From the NCBI GenBank assembly GCA_000827495.1, contig KN817581.1, forward strand, positions 1-64,000: 64,000 nucleotides of DNA, written 5' to 3'. Of the stretch, positions 24,481 through 36,214 are shown piece after piece; positions within the stretch are counted from its first letter, which is position 1; the number at the start of each line of letters is the position of its first letter. The notes under the pieces were generated by a model. That model had not been told where the DNA came from. It ran no database searches and worked only from the letters and a program-made list of their open reading frames with translations. The stretch is from Hypholoma sublateritium FD-334 SS-4 (lineage: Eukaryota; Basidiomycota; Agaricomycetes; Agaricales; Strophariaceae). The position numbers were made by a program, and so were the translations under genes.

Positions 24481-24809
24481 TGGGCTAGGTCGACGCGCCA
24501 AAATGTTAGGGCGGAAGCCGACCTGTATAGGAGGATAGCATCCGTCGCTATTCAAGCATTGCTCATATAGAGAACGGTCACCGGTCTACCGAAATGTCAT
24601 CCGGATTCCGAGCACTCGTCAGTATTGCTGTCTTGGACGTTCTCATAGGCTGGATCGTCCCAGCTAACGCACGTTCTCAATGGATCTAAATCTTGTGGCT
24701 CAACGGTGCTGTGGGGACAGGGAAATATACTCTCGAACGATACAAATATTGTAGAACTCTGCCTGGCCAAGGTCATACCCGTGGAATCTTTCAGTAAGTT
24801 TCGCCCAGG

Positions 24810-26850
24810 TTGTTCACATACCACTAACCCTCGTATTTGCGACATTCATGATCCAGAAGACGACTGCGACTATCAATAAGTAGCAAAGCCAGCCTCGTAT
24901 GTCCAGCAGGGGTCGACATCTCCAGGACGCGGGCGCTCGTCACGTAGAACAGGCTCCACCAGCCCCTCTGCGACGGCGACCTCCCACAGTTCCGGGGCAT
25001 CCGCACTCCACCGCCGCACGAAGGCCGGGCTGATGCGCAACGTCCAGCCGTCCCCGAGCAAGCGCTTGCGCCACCGCAATACGCGCAGGGCGCGGAAGAA
25101 GTCGATGTAGTTGCGGGTACCGTACGCGGGCGCGGTATAGAATATGTGGATGGGCGACACGCCGTTGGACGGCCAAAACGGGCGCATCGAAGGCGTTTGA
25201 ACCATCATTTCGTACTGGCGCGCGTCTTTCGGCTCGGTTTCGCTGTATTCCCGAGCTATTACGAGCTGCGATATGGTGCGCGTTGCGTGCGCGAGGGAGG
25301 CGACGCATCGCAGATCGTCGTAGAGATGAGGAGTGCAATTGACCAGAGTGAGTACTTCCAGCGAGGGAAACATCGGCGGGCTTGCGTCGCCCAAAATATC
25401 GTCACCCCATGGAAAACGCCAGTCTGATAGCCGCGCCTGCGTGATGGAGAGGTGTCTGAGTCGAGGTGCGTGCAGGTACAACCACAACCATAGCACAGTA
25501 TTTGATGAAATGCGTAGATATTGGAGATTAGGCGCTATGACTTTTTGAGTTACTGTGCTCGGTGCGCTGCTGAAAATACAGCCGGAGATAGTCAGGGTGG
25601 TGAGATTAGGAAAGTTTGAGAAGATGGAGAGAAATGTTTCCCAGGAAAGGCCCCAGTGACCCCAGCTATGTAACTGTAGAACGGAAAGGGATGCACGGTG
25701 CATCTTTCCGAAAGGCTGCAATATAGTCGCCCCTGCGTCTACCCGCAGTGCCGCTAAGCGCGGCGTGCACGCCACTTCTCCGATTATACGGTTAATATCC
25801 GAGTTCATCCACAGCCAGTATCCGTCGGGGCACCCCACGTCAAGCGTCTCGAGATTATCGTAGGAGAATCTGTGAGCGTTTGCGTCCGGCGAATGCTGTT
25901 GCCTTGGGAGGACCCAGACCATTTTGCGCTCCAGGGAGTAATTCCGGTCAAAAAGCAGCGAGATCTTTCGCCACCGTGAATTGTTGGTGCACCGGAGCAT
26001 CTGAAAGATATTGGTTACATCTTCGGTTGATGAGAAACACACCCATAGAGTCAGCAGGCTCGACTGTGCCCGCTCCAGGTATGCACGACGCCTGGCCGTA
26101 AAATGCTGCCTGTTGTATTTCGAGAAGTAGTGGAACGAGGACCATAGTTCCGCATATGCAAGGCTGATACTGCGCCAGGATCGACAGACATGGGATACTG
26201 TTAGTTCATGGCCCTCCTCGCGCGCAAAGTGCGACAGTTCTTCAGCGTTGAACCCGTGCATTCTGCTCTGGCCGAAGATGGGGGATGGGTGACACGCAAA
26301 ACTGAATATCAACATAGTGATCTCGTTCGGAATGGAAAAGATTGGCAAGCATGCGTCGTTGTCTTGTGTCTGATGGGTAGTGGCAGTCTCGATGTCTTTC
26401 GAGGGGCCCATGGCTTCGCTGCTTGCACTCCACATCTAGCTGTCGGGCGGGCGACGGTTAGCTGGATCGATTGCTGGTTAAACTCGAGGAACTCACATGA
26501 AAGTGTGCTCGAAGAATATAGAAAACACGAGGTATTTTGGGTGTATCATGTACCGGTTTGCCGTCGAAACCATCATGATGAATCTCGAGCTTGATGACTC
26601 GCGAACGTGTTTTGTGCAAAGGCAACGCACAGGGTTCGGGATTTCAAATTGACATCCATTCAAAGCCAGTCTCATTCTGGGGAGCAAATAGAGATTAATC
26701 GTGCTCTGTGCCTCCCAGGTGCTTCGCCATCTCGCTAACTTTCGGTAAATGTGGTAGAACGCTCAAAGAACATTCTCGAATTGATTTGTGGCTGGCCGCC
26801 ATGCGCTCTCGGGAAATAACGTGGGATATTGTCATATACATCACGTGTCA
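24810..26850. repeat. Segmental duplication, copy 2 (F-box unit)
   Basis: Second copy of the unit at 22440-24480 in the same orientation. The shared upstream block includes GTGTTTTGTGCAAAGGCAACG near 26610 and an AATAACGTGGGATATT segment near 26816 that also occurs near 24434. Confidence 0.75.
24873..26411 (-). CDS. F-box/LRR-like protein 2, 512 aa, tandem paralogue
   Basis: Single exon. The start is Met at 26411 (MGPSKDIETA), which aligns with the start of the first copy; an in-frame Met at 26435 is an alternative. The F-box core (LPIFSIPNEITMLIFSFACH, VCRSWRSISLAYAELWSSF) and the LRR-like strands closely match the paralogue. They differ by scattered substitutions and a few small indels rather than stops, which indicates that both copies have been kept under constraint. 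Both end in the same WTYEAGFA tail. Confidence 0.85.
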   Translation of the reverse strand: MGPSKDIETATTHQTQDNDACLPIFSIPNEITMLIFSFACHPSPIFGQSRMHGFNAEELSHFAREEGHELTVSHVCRSWRSISLAYAELWSSFHYFSKYNRQHFTARRRAYLERAQSSLLTLWVCFSSTEDVTNIFQMLRCTNNSRWRKISLLFDRNYSLERKMVWVLPRQQHSPDANAHRFSYDNLETLDVGCPDGYWLWMNSDINRIIGEVACTPRLAALRVDAGATILQPFGKMHRASLSVLQLHSWGHWGLSWETFLSIFSNFPNLTTLTISGCIFSSAPSTVTQKVIAPNLQYLRISSNTVLWLWLYLHAPRLRHLSITQARLSDWRFPWGDDILGDASPPMFPSLEVLTLVNCTPHLYDDLRCVASLAHATRTISQLVIAREYSETEPKDARQYEMMVQTPSMRPFWPSNGVSPIHIFYTAPAYGTRNYIDFFRALRVLRWRKRLLGDGWTLRISPAFVRRWSADAPELWEVAVAEGLVEPVLRDERPRPGDVDPCWTYEAGFATY

Positions 26851-26878
26851 AATGCGGACTTGTCAATTTCCCGCGCAA

Positions 26879-26892
26879 CCCCCCCCCCCCCC
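26879..26892. repeat. Homopolymer C run
   Basis: Fourteen consecutive C at the upstream edge of the second F-box unit. Such runs are prone to length errors in sequencing. Confidence 0.9.
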
Positions 26893-28899
26893 TGACAATG
26901 AACTTACAAACTGCCAGCGTACAGCGCGCTACATAAACCTGGAGGATGGGCACCCGGACGTTGACGACGCGCCGAGCGTGCGGGACGAGTACGCGACATG
27001 CGGCGCGGGCGCGTTCGTTCCATCCAGATGGGCCGCCGCGCGCGTGTGCATATAATGTGGAAGGCATGATATACGGGAGTTGACCGTCGAATGAGAGGGT
27101 AAGCCGCGTGGCCCGCGCCATGAGCAGCTGGAAGCGCTACGCGCGGCACAAGGTATGGATTACGTCGGCGAGCGCCCCATGTGATGGCGGAAATAATTTG
27201 TAACTATTTTGTATGTCTTCTCCTGTATTTTTAAACTTTGCTAGATCGTCTGGATGGTGACCGTTTTCTAGAGTCTACCTCCCATTTAACCAGGATGTCG
27301 CAAATCGCCCTCGAAAGCTTCGACATTGACTAAGATATGTTGGTAAGAGGTACTGGGACGCGTGATTCTGACAAGGATCTAATCCATACACTTTCAAGCG
27401 AGCAGGTTGTGACAATACAAGAGAGCGGCGGTGGCGCCGGGGTCAAACTGTAGAAGGGGGGAGTATCCAAGCAACCTCTGGGCCTTGTTACACTGCTGGG
27501 AACCAACAATTGTTCCGAGTGAAAAACGCGATACTTTGGTTTAAATTTGTTTCTTATTGTTTTCATGAGAAAATCGAGAAAAAATCTATAAAAGACTCTT
27601 CAACAACGTCAAATTTTTCTAATTGAATTACCATATATAGAAAATTCATATATAAAAATCTGTTGCTAATTTATCATTTGTAAAGAGTTTTGAATGCATT
27701 TTTCAATCGATACAATGTAAACTAAAACCAAGCGTTTTTCAAGCGTTTTCTCTCAAAAATATTGTTGGATCCCGGCAGTGTTACCAGATTGTTCGAACGA
27801 ATTAGAGGCCGTATAAAGCACGAAGACGTCTGTGCTTACTTAGCGCAAGCGATGACGACGTTGGAGCGGGAACGGGGAGAAGGCGTGGAGACGCCGACAG
27901 AATGGCAATTATAGCACTGGCAAAAGCAACCTGCATAGTCGAGGAAAAATCCAAGAAAAATATGACCACAATATATTGCAGGGCTTAGAGTAAAACTGCA
28001 CAGCTTATTTTATATGTCGCAAAGTAATTCAAACTTCAAAAAATACAGCACGGCTTAGAACAAATGAAATCACTGTACAGGGTAGCAAGAAACAGTCGAT
28101 TACTTGAATGCCCCTGAGCCCGCTTCATAATGCACGCGTGGAAAGCTTGCATGTGGTCGATGCACATTTTTTTTTTAGAGGAAGCTCGAGACATCGGCCT
28201 TAGTCCAAATGTCCACCCAATAGAAGGAATGAAAACGCTGATGGTGGCTTGCTCCGCCGGTAAATATAATAGGAGCGCTAAAAATCTCATTGGATCCTCC
28301 TGATTCCGCTTGCCACAAAGCCTCCTCATTGGAATGATATTATTACTGTGCGTGGATTTAGATGTTAGACGACGCCGGGCGATATTCTTAAGCTTCTAGA
28401 AATCAGCTTATTATCAGGATCGCTCACGCTGACATCGCTGAGATCCCGTAACTGCTATAATTCGGATGGGATGCTACCCGTAACCGAATGGGACAGAACG
28501 AGTGCCACCGCTTGAAAGCCAGTGCACGGATCCCTGAGACCCAAATAACTCCCACTGGGAGACGGCGACTTCCTAAATAAAACATTTGCGCAGCTTATTT
28601 TCGCCCCCCGAACCATTTTAGAAATCGGAAGCGCAAAGAATACGAATCGAACTGCTAGGTATCCAGTACATACTACATTTAAGAATGTTGGCTACTATGC
28701 GGGTTTCAATCAAAGTTAGATTCAGCGCCCCCCACGTCCAATAATTCTCATACTGTGAGAAGCCCGCTGGGACAGTCGGCAAAGCGTGGTTTGCTACTAT
28801 CCCATCAACCCAATCTATTATAGGAAATAGAAATACCTTATTTCATGGCACTGCAAAACTCTCGGTCACCTCCCTCAAACTGCCCGTATCTTCGATAGC
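26893..28899. other. Intergenic, partly very AT-rich, no gene recognised
   Basis: 26900-27180 is GC-rich, and 27190-28060 falls to long A/T tracts (for example 27570-27750). A short block, TTCCATCCAGATGGGC near 27020, recurs near 33070. No coding pattern with plausible introns was found. Confidence 0.4.
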
Positions 28900-30750
28900 A
28901 TGGACAATGCGACACTACCCGCACCCATTCCCCCTGATATTGTTGCCACGTAAGTGTATCTTGCACGTCCATCTACGCTTTTGCTCACGCGAAAGGCTAG
29001 CACGTCGCCGCTGGTCAGTTCCCTGCTCCGGTTCTATCACGCATTAAAACCGTCTCACCGGCGATCCCCCGCAGTTGATTGGGACACTGATCAATTGGGC
29101 GCTTTACGGCGTTCTGTCCTGCCAGACCTGTGGGTGCATACCGGCGTTTCGTGGTACAAGTAATTCACGCAAGACATTTCAAAGATGTCTATCACATCAA
29201 CTTTCCAGACGACAGACTCTGGAATAAGGCTCTCGGTCAGTGGCTGCAGCGCGCAGATTACAGTTACACTTACATTAGTGTGCTTGTTATCAACAGTGTA
29301 TGGGTGCTATATATTTGAGGTAGTGCAGACAGCTATGACCGCTGCGGACCTGTATTTCTGGTACGCTTGGTTCTCCCCGCTATATGTTTAGCAGCGATGA
29401 CCTATCGTGTAGGTTCGGAACCGGATACGGAAACCTGGCCCGCCTGGGGGAGGTGAATATTTCCCCCGCAGACACGCCCATTTTCTGCGGCATCATAGCG
29501 GCCGTCGTGCAGTGCTTCTTCGCGTATCGAATATTCACACTGCAGAATTCCTACCGGTGGGTGTGCCTTCTCATTGTGCTTGTGAGTACACTTTTCCAGG
29601 GACTACTCGACTATCAGATGACACCAATAATTGGCAGACGTCCGTTGTTCAGACCGGCGGAGCTTTAGCAACAGGCATCCGGGTGAGCAGATCTCCCAAT
29701 AATTGGCATTCGTTTCTGCCCGGGCGACGCTGGAGCTGACTTCGTGGGACATGGGCCGCAGGCCTTCAAGCTGCAGGAATACGCCCGGTTACATGACAAC
29801 GTGCTATTTCCACAGGCGTTCAATGTACGTCGGCGCCGCTTTGCCCCCGCCTGCCATAACGCGGCGTCTCATCCGGTGTCCCTGGCAGGTGTGGCTCATA
29901 GGCGATACGGTCTGCGACACGCTCATCGCAGGGGCGATGCTGTTGCTTGTGAGAATGCGGGATAGCAGGATAACGCGCACCGAACTGATTCGATGATGAA
30001 TAATTTTTTAGTTCCACCAGTCGAGGGACGGTGGCATTGGACACGGGACGCGTATTCTAGGGCAGGTTGTTTGCCTGATTGTGGAGACGAACGCGCTTAC
30101 AGGTCAGTGCGCACAGTACGGAGAGTACCTCGAGACTGACCCAATTTAAATCCATTGGAATGGTCTATCCAGCTGGGATGGCATTGGTGTCTTTCATTTG
30201 CTACGTCGTCCTTCCTGTAATTACCATCTCGTCATATGCGCGCTAGCACAGACACTAATATACCCACCAGAATAGCAATATGTTCGTGTGCACGTAAGTA
30301 ATCCCACCTCACGAAATATCGCCCTGAGCTGATTCTGACGCTTCACAGCACCCTTGTCATGGGAAAACTGTGCGACTTCTCTATTTCCTTGCTCACAGAG
30401 ATCGCGGAGTGATATGGATATGAATTTTCTAGGTACTCCAACACCCTTCTGTTGACATTCAACAATCGGATACTCTTGCGAAATATGAGCTTGAAGGAGC
30501 CGCGCTATCCAAGCTTAAGCTTCGGACGAAGCACGCGCGGAGGGATGTCATTTGGCCGCCCGGAAGATACATACCGGGGCGCGCGTAGCAGCTTCAGGAG
30601 CCCGTTAGCCAGCTCCGACATCTTTGAAATATCGGTGAGTCCTCCTCCTGCATGGCATAGAAAAAGACCCACCTGAACTAGATTTGCATCGAGCAGTCAG
30701 CGTACACCACCAAAGGACACGAGCTCCCACCAGCCGCTGAGATCTGCTAG
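28900..30750 (+). CDS. DUF6534-like multi-pass membrane protein, about 14 exons
   Basis: From 29075 on, 13 exons join in frame to 321 aa plus stop: 29075-29129, 29185-29235, 29297-29369, 29413-29581, 29638-29682, 29762-29824, 29889-29948, 30012-30102, 30173-30216, 30271-30293, 30349-30369, 30433-30634, 30682-30750. Motifs are those of the basidiomycete DUF6534 seven-helix family: LIGTLINWALYGVLSCQTYV, FAYRIFTLQNSYRWVCLLIV, VWLIGDTVCDTLIAGAMLLL, GKLYSNTLLLTFNNRI. The protein has a cytosolic Ser/Arg-rich tail. The probable first exon, 28900-28949 (MDNATLPAPIPPDIVAT), ends at a perfect GTAAGT donor but in phase 2, whereas the next exon must start in phase 0. Either a base is missing, an extra microexon exists, or the gene is damaged at its 5' end. 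Its role is unknown, possibly receptor-like. Confidence 0.8.
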
Positions 30751-32837
30751 TCGGAGGCTCAGGGAGGGGGGTTGTAGTTTATATCTCGGAGACCAATTTG
30801 TGTACAAGTATATCAAAATGATTGGACCGCGGCCGGCGCCGCTGTTGTATCGATTGATCCCCGAATGCACACACGAACGCGCACGGTGGGAGCGCGACGA
30901 GCGCGACGGCCTGCACGGCCTCTACAATGCGCTCAGCGCACGCCGACCGTGGCAGAGGACACGACGAGTAGGGAACCTCGCCCACTGGCATCTGCCGGTA
31001 CGCGTATTCGCGGCGCGCGATGGGTGTCGCGGCGACGAGGAAGGGAGCGCCTCCGAGTCGGCGAGGGTGGCGAGGGCGGGGGACGCCGTGCGTGTATCCC
31101 CCGAGGATATCTGCTTGGCGAGTAACTGCGATGGGCGTCAAGAACAAAGGAAAGGAAAGGAAAAAAAATAAAGCGAAGCGATACACACATGGAACTCGGC
31201 GGAGGGTGCATGGGGCCGGGGTGCGAGGGTGTGCCTGCACGGCTTCCAGCCAACCGCGAGCTGAGTTCGAGAGTGTAACGATGATTCGAGTCGGTGGAAA
31301 TGCCCGGGCGAGAGCGCGTGCGGGAAGCAAAGACGAATTGATTCGCAGTATTCTGCTTGTGTCTTGCGTATCTCTACAGATTTTTTCTACCTACTTTGTA
31401 TCACTCGTATACTTATAATTATGACACGCTTCTGTTTGTCGATGATATCTTCCTCTTTGTCGAGCTCGAGGGTCCAGACGTCCAAGCTTTCCTCATTCTA
31501 GATTTCTCACTTATTGAAAATATATTATGACAGCCAAATGGCAACTTTCTCTGCTTGGATTTAGCCAATCTTTGCCATCTTGTATCTTATGTGAATAATG
31601 GAGCGGAATGAGCAGTCAGAATGTACTAGAGTAAAATCCTACATTTGTAGGAATATAATGCCGCGTGTATATTCCGGCGCCTAAATATAACTACGCCCTC
31701 GTGAATTGCCGAGCGCGCTGCAAGGCTGACAGCGCAACGCGACCCCAGAGCGAATTGCACAACACCACAGAGCGCAAGGTGCGCAAATCCCGAGCACCCC
31801 GGCGGTGCGTCGGCGCGGCGCTATCTGTCGCCGTCGGATTCGTGGCCGACTGGGCACGCGGGCCATGCACGTCTGTCCGCCCCTCAGCGCCGTCCCTCCC
31901 ACCAAAAGCGCCCTCCCCTCAAAAAACAGAGAAGCACACACCGCCCGCGCATACCCCTACCCCGCCATCTACCCGCGCGCCCCCGATCCGGCGTCGGCGT
32001 GGGCCATCACACAGCGCCCTGTGCACGGATTGGCGGCCTTGCGGCATGCGCCAGCGCACGCGGGCATGCCGTGCGCTGGGGCCCGCACAGCGCGCAGACT
32101 TGAGGGCCCAGGAGACGCAGACGCGGTGTGTCGTACCGCACTGCTGCACGCGACGGCGCGGCCCGGGGGGGGAAGGCAGGGGCCGCCCACGCCGGGCGCC
32201 AGAGAGCGCGCCGTGCGCCGTGCCCAGGGCGTGCGCGCGTCGCCGGACTTGGCGGGGACGCACGCGCGGCGGTGCGACGCCCTGCTGCACTGCACTGCAC
32301 TGCCGCGCGCTAGGGAGACGGGGGACGGACGGAGCGGCGGCGCGATTATGTAAGAGGGAGGGAGCGCGCCAGGCGCCGTCGCGCCGGAGGGAGGCCGCGA
32401 GGGCACGGGGAGCCACTGGGGCTAGTTGTGGGGCGGGCGCCGTGCGCGTCCCGCGCCCCGACGACTAACGACGAACGACGAATGTCGATCGGCGGGGGAG
32501 CAGGCGCGCGTCGTTCAGACTGCACGAGAAACACGGACAGCCGAGGCGTGTCCGGGCGCGCAATTTACACGAGTGATAATAAGTGGCCACAAGGGCGGGC
32601 GGGAAAGAGCCACGAATGTCGTGCTATATAACGCAGGAAAATGTACAGAGTAATAATACACCGCACCAGGCGCGGTAGGATAGAGATACAGTGGGGAAGG
32701 ATTAATAGCGTGCGTCCGTGTGTCGTAAGCTAGGCGGCGGTGAATAATTCGTTATAGATTATGGGGGAGCCTCGCGCGGCGAGGCGGTTGTGGGGTGGTA
32801 CTAGTAGGGGGGCGTGGGGGCGTGGTGGGAGTAGGGC

Positions 32838-32865
32838 GTGTGGTGTGGTGTGGTGTGGTGTGGTG
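32838..32865. repeat. GGTGT short tandem repeat
   Basis: About five consecutive copies of a 5-bp unit (GGTGT) within the GC-rich block. Confidence 0.8.
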
Positions 32866-33049
32866 GACTGTGGGCGCCGGTGCGGCGTTGGGGGAAGCAG
32901 GCAGGCGAGGGAGCAAGCAGGCAGGAATGGGGTTAATGGGCGTGGGCGGGGGCGGGGAAGAAGGTGGTGGGGCAGGAGCAGGCGGGCAGGCGCTCGGGCG
33001 GGCCAGAAAAGTCCAAGATATCGTGCACGGGCGTGCACAGCACGGCTAC

Positions 33050-33071
33050 GTTCGTTCGTTCATTCGTTCGT
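33050..33071. repeat. GTTC tetranucleotide microsatellite
   Basis: Five to six GTTC units with one interruption (GTTCATTC), directly before a CCCATCCAGATGGG palindrome-like block that also occurs near 27020. Confidence 0.8.
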
Positions 33072-33110
33072 CCCATCCAGATGGGCGTCCGTGTACCAAT
33101 CACACCACGC

Positions 33111-33524
33111 TCAAAGCACAGCAGGCGCACCAGCACGCGCCATGCGCACCGCGAACCGCTCCGCGCGGCGCATCACCTGCCCCGCCGCCGCCGCCTTGAG
33201 CGCCTTTGCCGCGTCCGCGATGGGGTGCTCGGGCTCCGGCTCCGGTGTTGGGCCGCGGGCGTTGACCTGCGCGGGGGAGGCGTTGTACGCGCGCCCCAGG
33301 AGGCTCGCGGGCAGGGGGGGAGGGGCGAGGGCGAGCGCGGCGGCGGCGCCTTCCAGCGCGGCGAGGGGGGAGGCGGGGGAGGAGGCGGGGGCGGCGGGGG
33401 AGGCTAGGGAGCCGAGGGAGGATAGGGTGGCGGCGGAGAGGGGCAGGGCGGTGGTGCTCAGGGGTAGGAAAAGGGCGAGGAGGAAGGCGAGGAGGACGGC
33501 GAGGACGGTGCGGGCGGATGACAT
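33111..33524 (-). CDS. Putative small secreted Ala/Pro-rich protein, 137 aa
   Basis: A single open frame starts with a strong signal peptide (MSSARTVLAVLLAFLLALFL, cleavage expected after STTA) and continues as an Ala/Pro/Leu-rich chain with PTPEPEPEHP and a basic C-terminus (MRRAERFAVRMARAG). No Cys follows the signal peptide. The region is so GC-rich that open frames are cheap, so the signal peptide is the main evidence. An in-frame upstream Met at 33644 would bury the signal peptide. That upstream Met lies about 95 bp from a TATAAGTA sequence near 33738, the spacing seen in the true family members. It does not share their exon structure and is not counted as a member. Confidence 0.4.
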   Translation of the reverse strand: MSSARTVLAVLLAFLLALFLPLSTTALPLSAATLSSLGSLASPAAPASSPASPLAALEGAAAALALAPPPLPASLLGRAYNASPAQVNARGPTPEPEPEHPIADAAKALKAAAAGQVMRRAERFAVRMARAGAPAVL

Positions 33525-33699
33525 CGTGCGGGGGACTATGGGGATCTTGGGTGGTGCGCGGCACGGGTTAGAGGCAGAGAGAGTATGTGGGGGTGAGTAG
33601 CACGAGAAAGAGGAAGAGCAAGAGCAAGAAGATGGACGAGCCAAACGATCGACGCTTGCACTGTTGCGAAGAGGCCTGGGAACTTGAACTGCACTGAAC

Positions 33700-35460
33700 G
33701 GGCGGGTGGGGCAGCCATCCAGCGCGCTGCGGCGTATACTTATAAGCAGGTATTGCTGCTATTGTCCGCCCGGCATCATGGCGACGGACGGACAGTGGCC
33801 AGCGCGCGCCATTGTGCGTTCAAGTCAAGTTTGGCAAGTCAAGTTCACGTTGTTTGGGCGCTGTTTGGGCGCTGCGCTGCGCCATTGTCTGACGTAATCC
33901 TGCGCGGCCCGCGGTGCCCGGGTCGGGTTGGACGTACGCTGACCGCACATTGGGCGGTGGTTTACTTACAGCCCATGCTGCGCTGGCCCGTGCTGCCAAG
34001 ATACGATAGACCGGACAGTGCGCCGTTGCCTCCTCGGCGCGCCGCCGCCTTCTGGTCCCTGGGCTGCCCACCGCACACGCTCGTCCACACTTATCCGTGC
34101 ACCCGTCGAACGATCCCCGCCGCGGGCACCGCGGCGTACCCACATGTCCGCCGGGCGGAGCCCGCTCGCGGTGCCGGCGTCCCCGCACCGCGCAGACTTG
34201 TGTTCGCGCTGCTCTGCACGCCGCTGCCCCACGCGTTGCCGAGGACCCGATGATTCCGTCCTTGCGCCTTGCGCACAGGCCGGCGCTCGCCACCGAGCGC
34301 CTCGTTTACTTATAGGCCATGGTGCACTGGTACGACGGACTGCATCCCGTCGCACAGCGTGCCGCCGCCTCCCCAGTGCGCCGCCGCCTTCTGCGCCCTG
34401 GCCCGCCCGTCCACGCGCATGCATGCACCCCTCCGGATGCGCGCGATGTCCGCACACTCCCCACGCCCATCCCCATTCTGGCCACGCTCTCAGCGGCGTA
34501 CCCACGCGTCCTGCGCATCGTCCGCGCGGCCGCCGGGCCCGCGCACGTCGCACCCCATAGACTGCACCCCCGCCCCACCCCCGGCGTCCCCGCACCGCAC
34601 ACACGGCGCCCATACCGCTCGCCGTGCCGCTAGCGCCCGTCCACGCGCATGCAGGCACCCCCTCCGGACGCGCACACGATGTCCGCACACTCCCCTTGAC
34701 CGATCCCGCCGCACACCTGTGTTCTCCCGCCCCCGCAGCCCCGCCCGCACGGCGCACCGCGCAGACGTGTGCTGGGCGGCATGCACCCGGTGCGCTGGAC
34801 GAGGGCTCGACGGCGCCGTCCTCGCGCCTCGCGCACAGGCCGGCCCAGCCCGCACGCGTACTCCGCCGCGCCTTCGAGTTGGTGTGTCGTCCGCCTCGCG
34901 CCGCCTGCGAACCGCGCACGCCCGCCCGCCCGCCCGCCATATGTGCATCGCGCGGGCACGGTTCGGCCTCCCACACGCCGCACAACCCCTGTCTCGCGCG
35001 AAATCGCCAAACCATTCCGGGGGGCGCCTTTCTCTCTCGCGGCAGTGGTCCAGGCTGTATTAAATATGACAGTAGAAGACGACGTGCACGCACGGCCCGG
35101 TGCCCGCAGCCCTTGCGGGCGGCGGCGGCGGGCAGCGCCCGCGTCGTCGGCTGGCTGGATGCACCGCGGACATATGCCACGCGTCGGCGTGGTCCGGGCG
35201 ATTGTGCGCTCAGCGGCACCGGCTAGCGCTACTAAGTACCCCTTCCTCTTTCTTGTTTCACCAAAACTCAATTCCGTCCGACTCACATTCGGCGCTTATT
35301 TCTGGGAACCATGCGTCTGGATGGTCCAAACAGCAGTATTCCAAGTCACAGCGACACTGTACAGAGCACATATTCCAGTCCGATAGCATACCACACACGA
35401 AAATCCACCAAACCACATCCACCCAGCTGCGGCGCACCCCAGCGCCCCCTAGATCCCTTT
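33700..35460. repeat. GC-rich block with diverged long tandem repeats
   Basis: Segments recur at roughly 250-350 bp spacing. CGCCCGTCCACGCGCATGCA is near 34405 and again near 34635. GATGTCCGCACACTCCCC is near 34445 and 34678. GTCCCCGCACCGC is near 34180 and 34587. GCCTTGCGCACAGGCCGG near 34268 matches GCCTCGCGCACAGGCCGG near 34830. TTTACTTA followed by GGCCCATG-like sequence occurs near 33962 and 34308. Copies are heavily diverged. Long open frames crossing this block on both strands are composition artefacts. Confidence 0.6.
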
Positions 35461-35462
35461 CA

Positions 35463-36214
35463 CTACAACGTCGGAACCAGCGGGACGACAGAGCCCAGGC
35501 CCGCGTCGTCGAGGAGCGGGGTGAGCGCGGTCGTCAGCCCCGGCACGGCGCCGGTCAGGGCGGTGAGGCCCGCCGCGGTGAGCGTGCTGTGTAGATGTGT
35601 GTGTGTATAGGTGAGCGTCAAATCAGGAATACACGGCACTACGCGTACGTGATATTGGACACGAGCGGCGCGATGGTCGGCCCAAGCGAGGGGACGGCGG
35701 ACACCGCGCCCGTGGCGGAGGTGATCATCGTCGAGACGGTCTGTATAGATATGACCACTGCGTCAGGCCCCTGGAAAGGTAGAGGAGAGATGAAATAGTG
35801 TGCGCACGGTGAGGAAGGGCCCGAGCGCAGAGGCGACGCCGCCGACCGACGCGGTGCCGGACGCGGGCGTGGTAACGGTGATACCCTCGACGTCCGACAC
35901 GAAGGTCGTGAGCACCCCCGCGGCGTCCGCGAGGCCGCCCGTGAGCGCGGCACCGCCGCTCGTGCTGGCCGCGGCGGACGCAGCCGACTCTGTCGGGAAG
36001 AGAAAGTGAGAACGCGGTGTGTGATCCCGCGAAGGGGGGCGTACGCACCCACGGCGGTGAGTATGGGCGTCAGCGCCGCGGTGGCGTCTCCGACGGCGGT
36101 CTCGATGGCGGTCTCGACGCTGGACAGCTGACGGCGCGCCACGGGGGCGGCCGCACCCGCAACGACGCCCGCGAGGACGAGTGCAGCGAATGGTGCGAGG
36201 AGGCGGAAGTGCAT
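35463..36214 (-). CDS. Secreted protein family member C, 187 aa
   Basis: Exons 36214-36049, 35989-35808, 35740-35649 and 35586-35463 (166, 182, 92, 124 nt) close in frame, phases 1-0-2. The signal peptide is MHFRLLAPFAALVLAGVVAG. It is followed by a very short pro-segment ending in the dibasic site ARRQLSSVET, so the expected mature N-terminus is QLSSV. Exon 2 holds GGAALTGGLADAAGVLTTFV and exon 3 the family hallmark SATGAVSAVPSLGPTIAPLV. Exon 4 is Leu/Thr/Gly-rich (LTALTGAVPGLTTALTPLLD). No Cys, Trp or mature Tyr. Codon use is far more GC-rich than in F to I, in keeping with the surrounding GC-rich block. There is no SSSTGTG repeat. It is the closest member to the GC-rich repeat field and is inverted relative to F-I. 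Confidence 0.88.

Larger units (their letters stand above)
30751..33110. other. GC-rich gene-poor block
   Basis: 30850-31330 and 31700-33000 are extremely GC-rich, so long open frames occur by chance on both strands. None shows a start context, intron logic or domain I can defend. An AT-rich island at 31430-31640 separates the two GC peaks. Confidence 0.45.

Noticed and set aside
32761..33600. 279-codon plus-strand frame
   Set aside because: Opposite the putative small secreted protein in GC-rich DNA; Arg/Gly/Ala-rich with no domain.
31665..35286. Several open frames of 150-417 codons on both strands in the GC-rich block, for example 31665-32468 plus and 33966-35219 minus
   Set aside because: Stops are rare in such GC-rich DNA; frames overlap on both strands, have low-complexity Arg/Ala/Pro composition, no domains and no intron logic.
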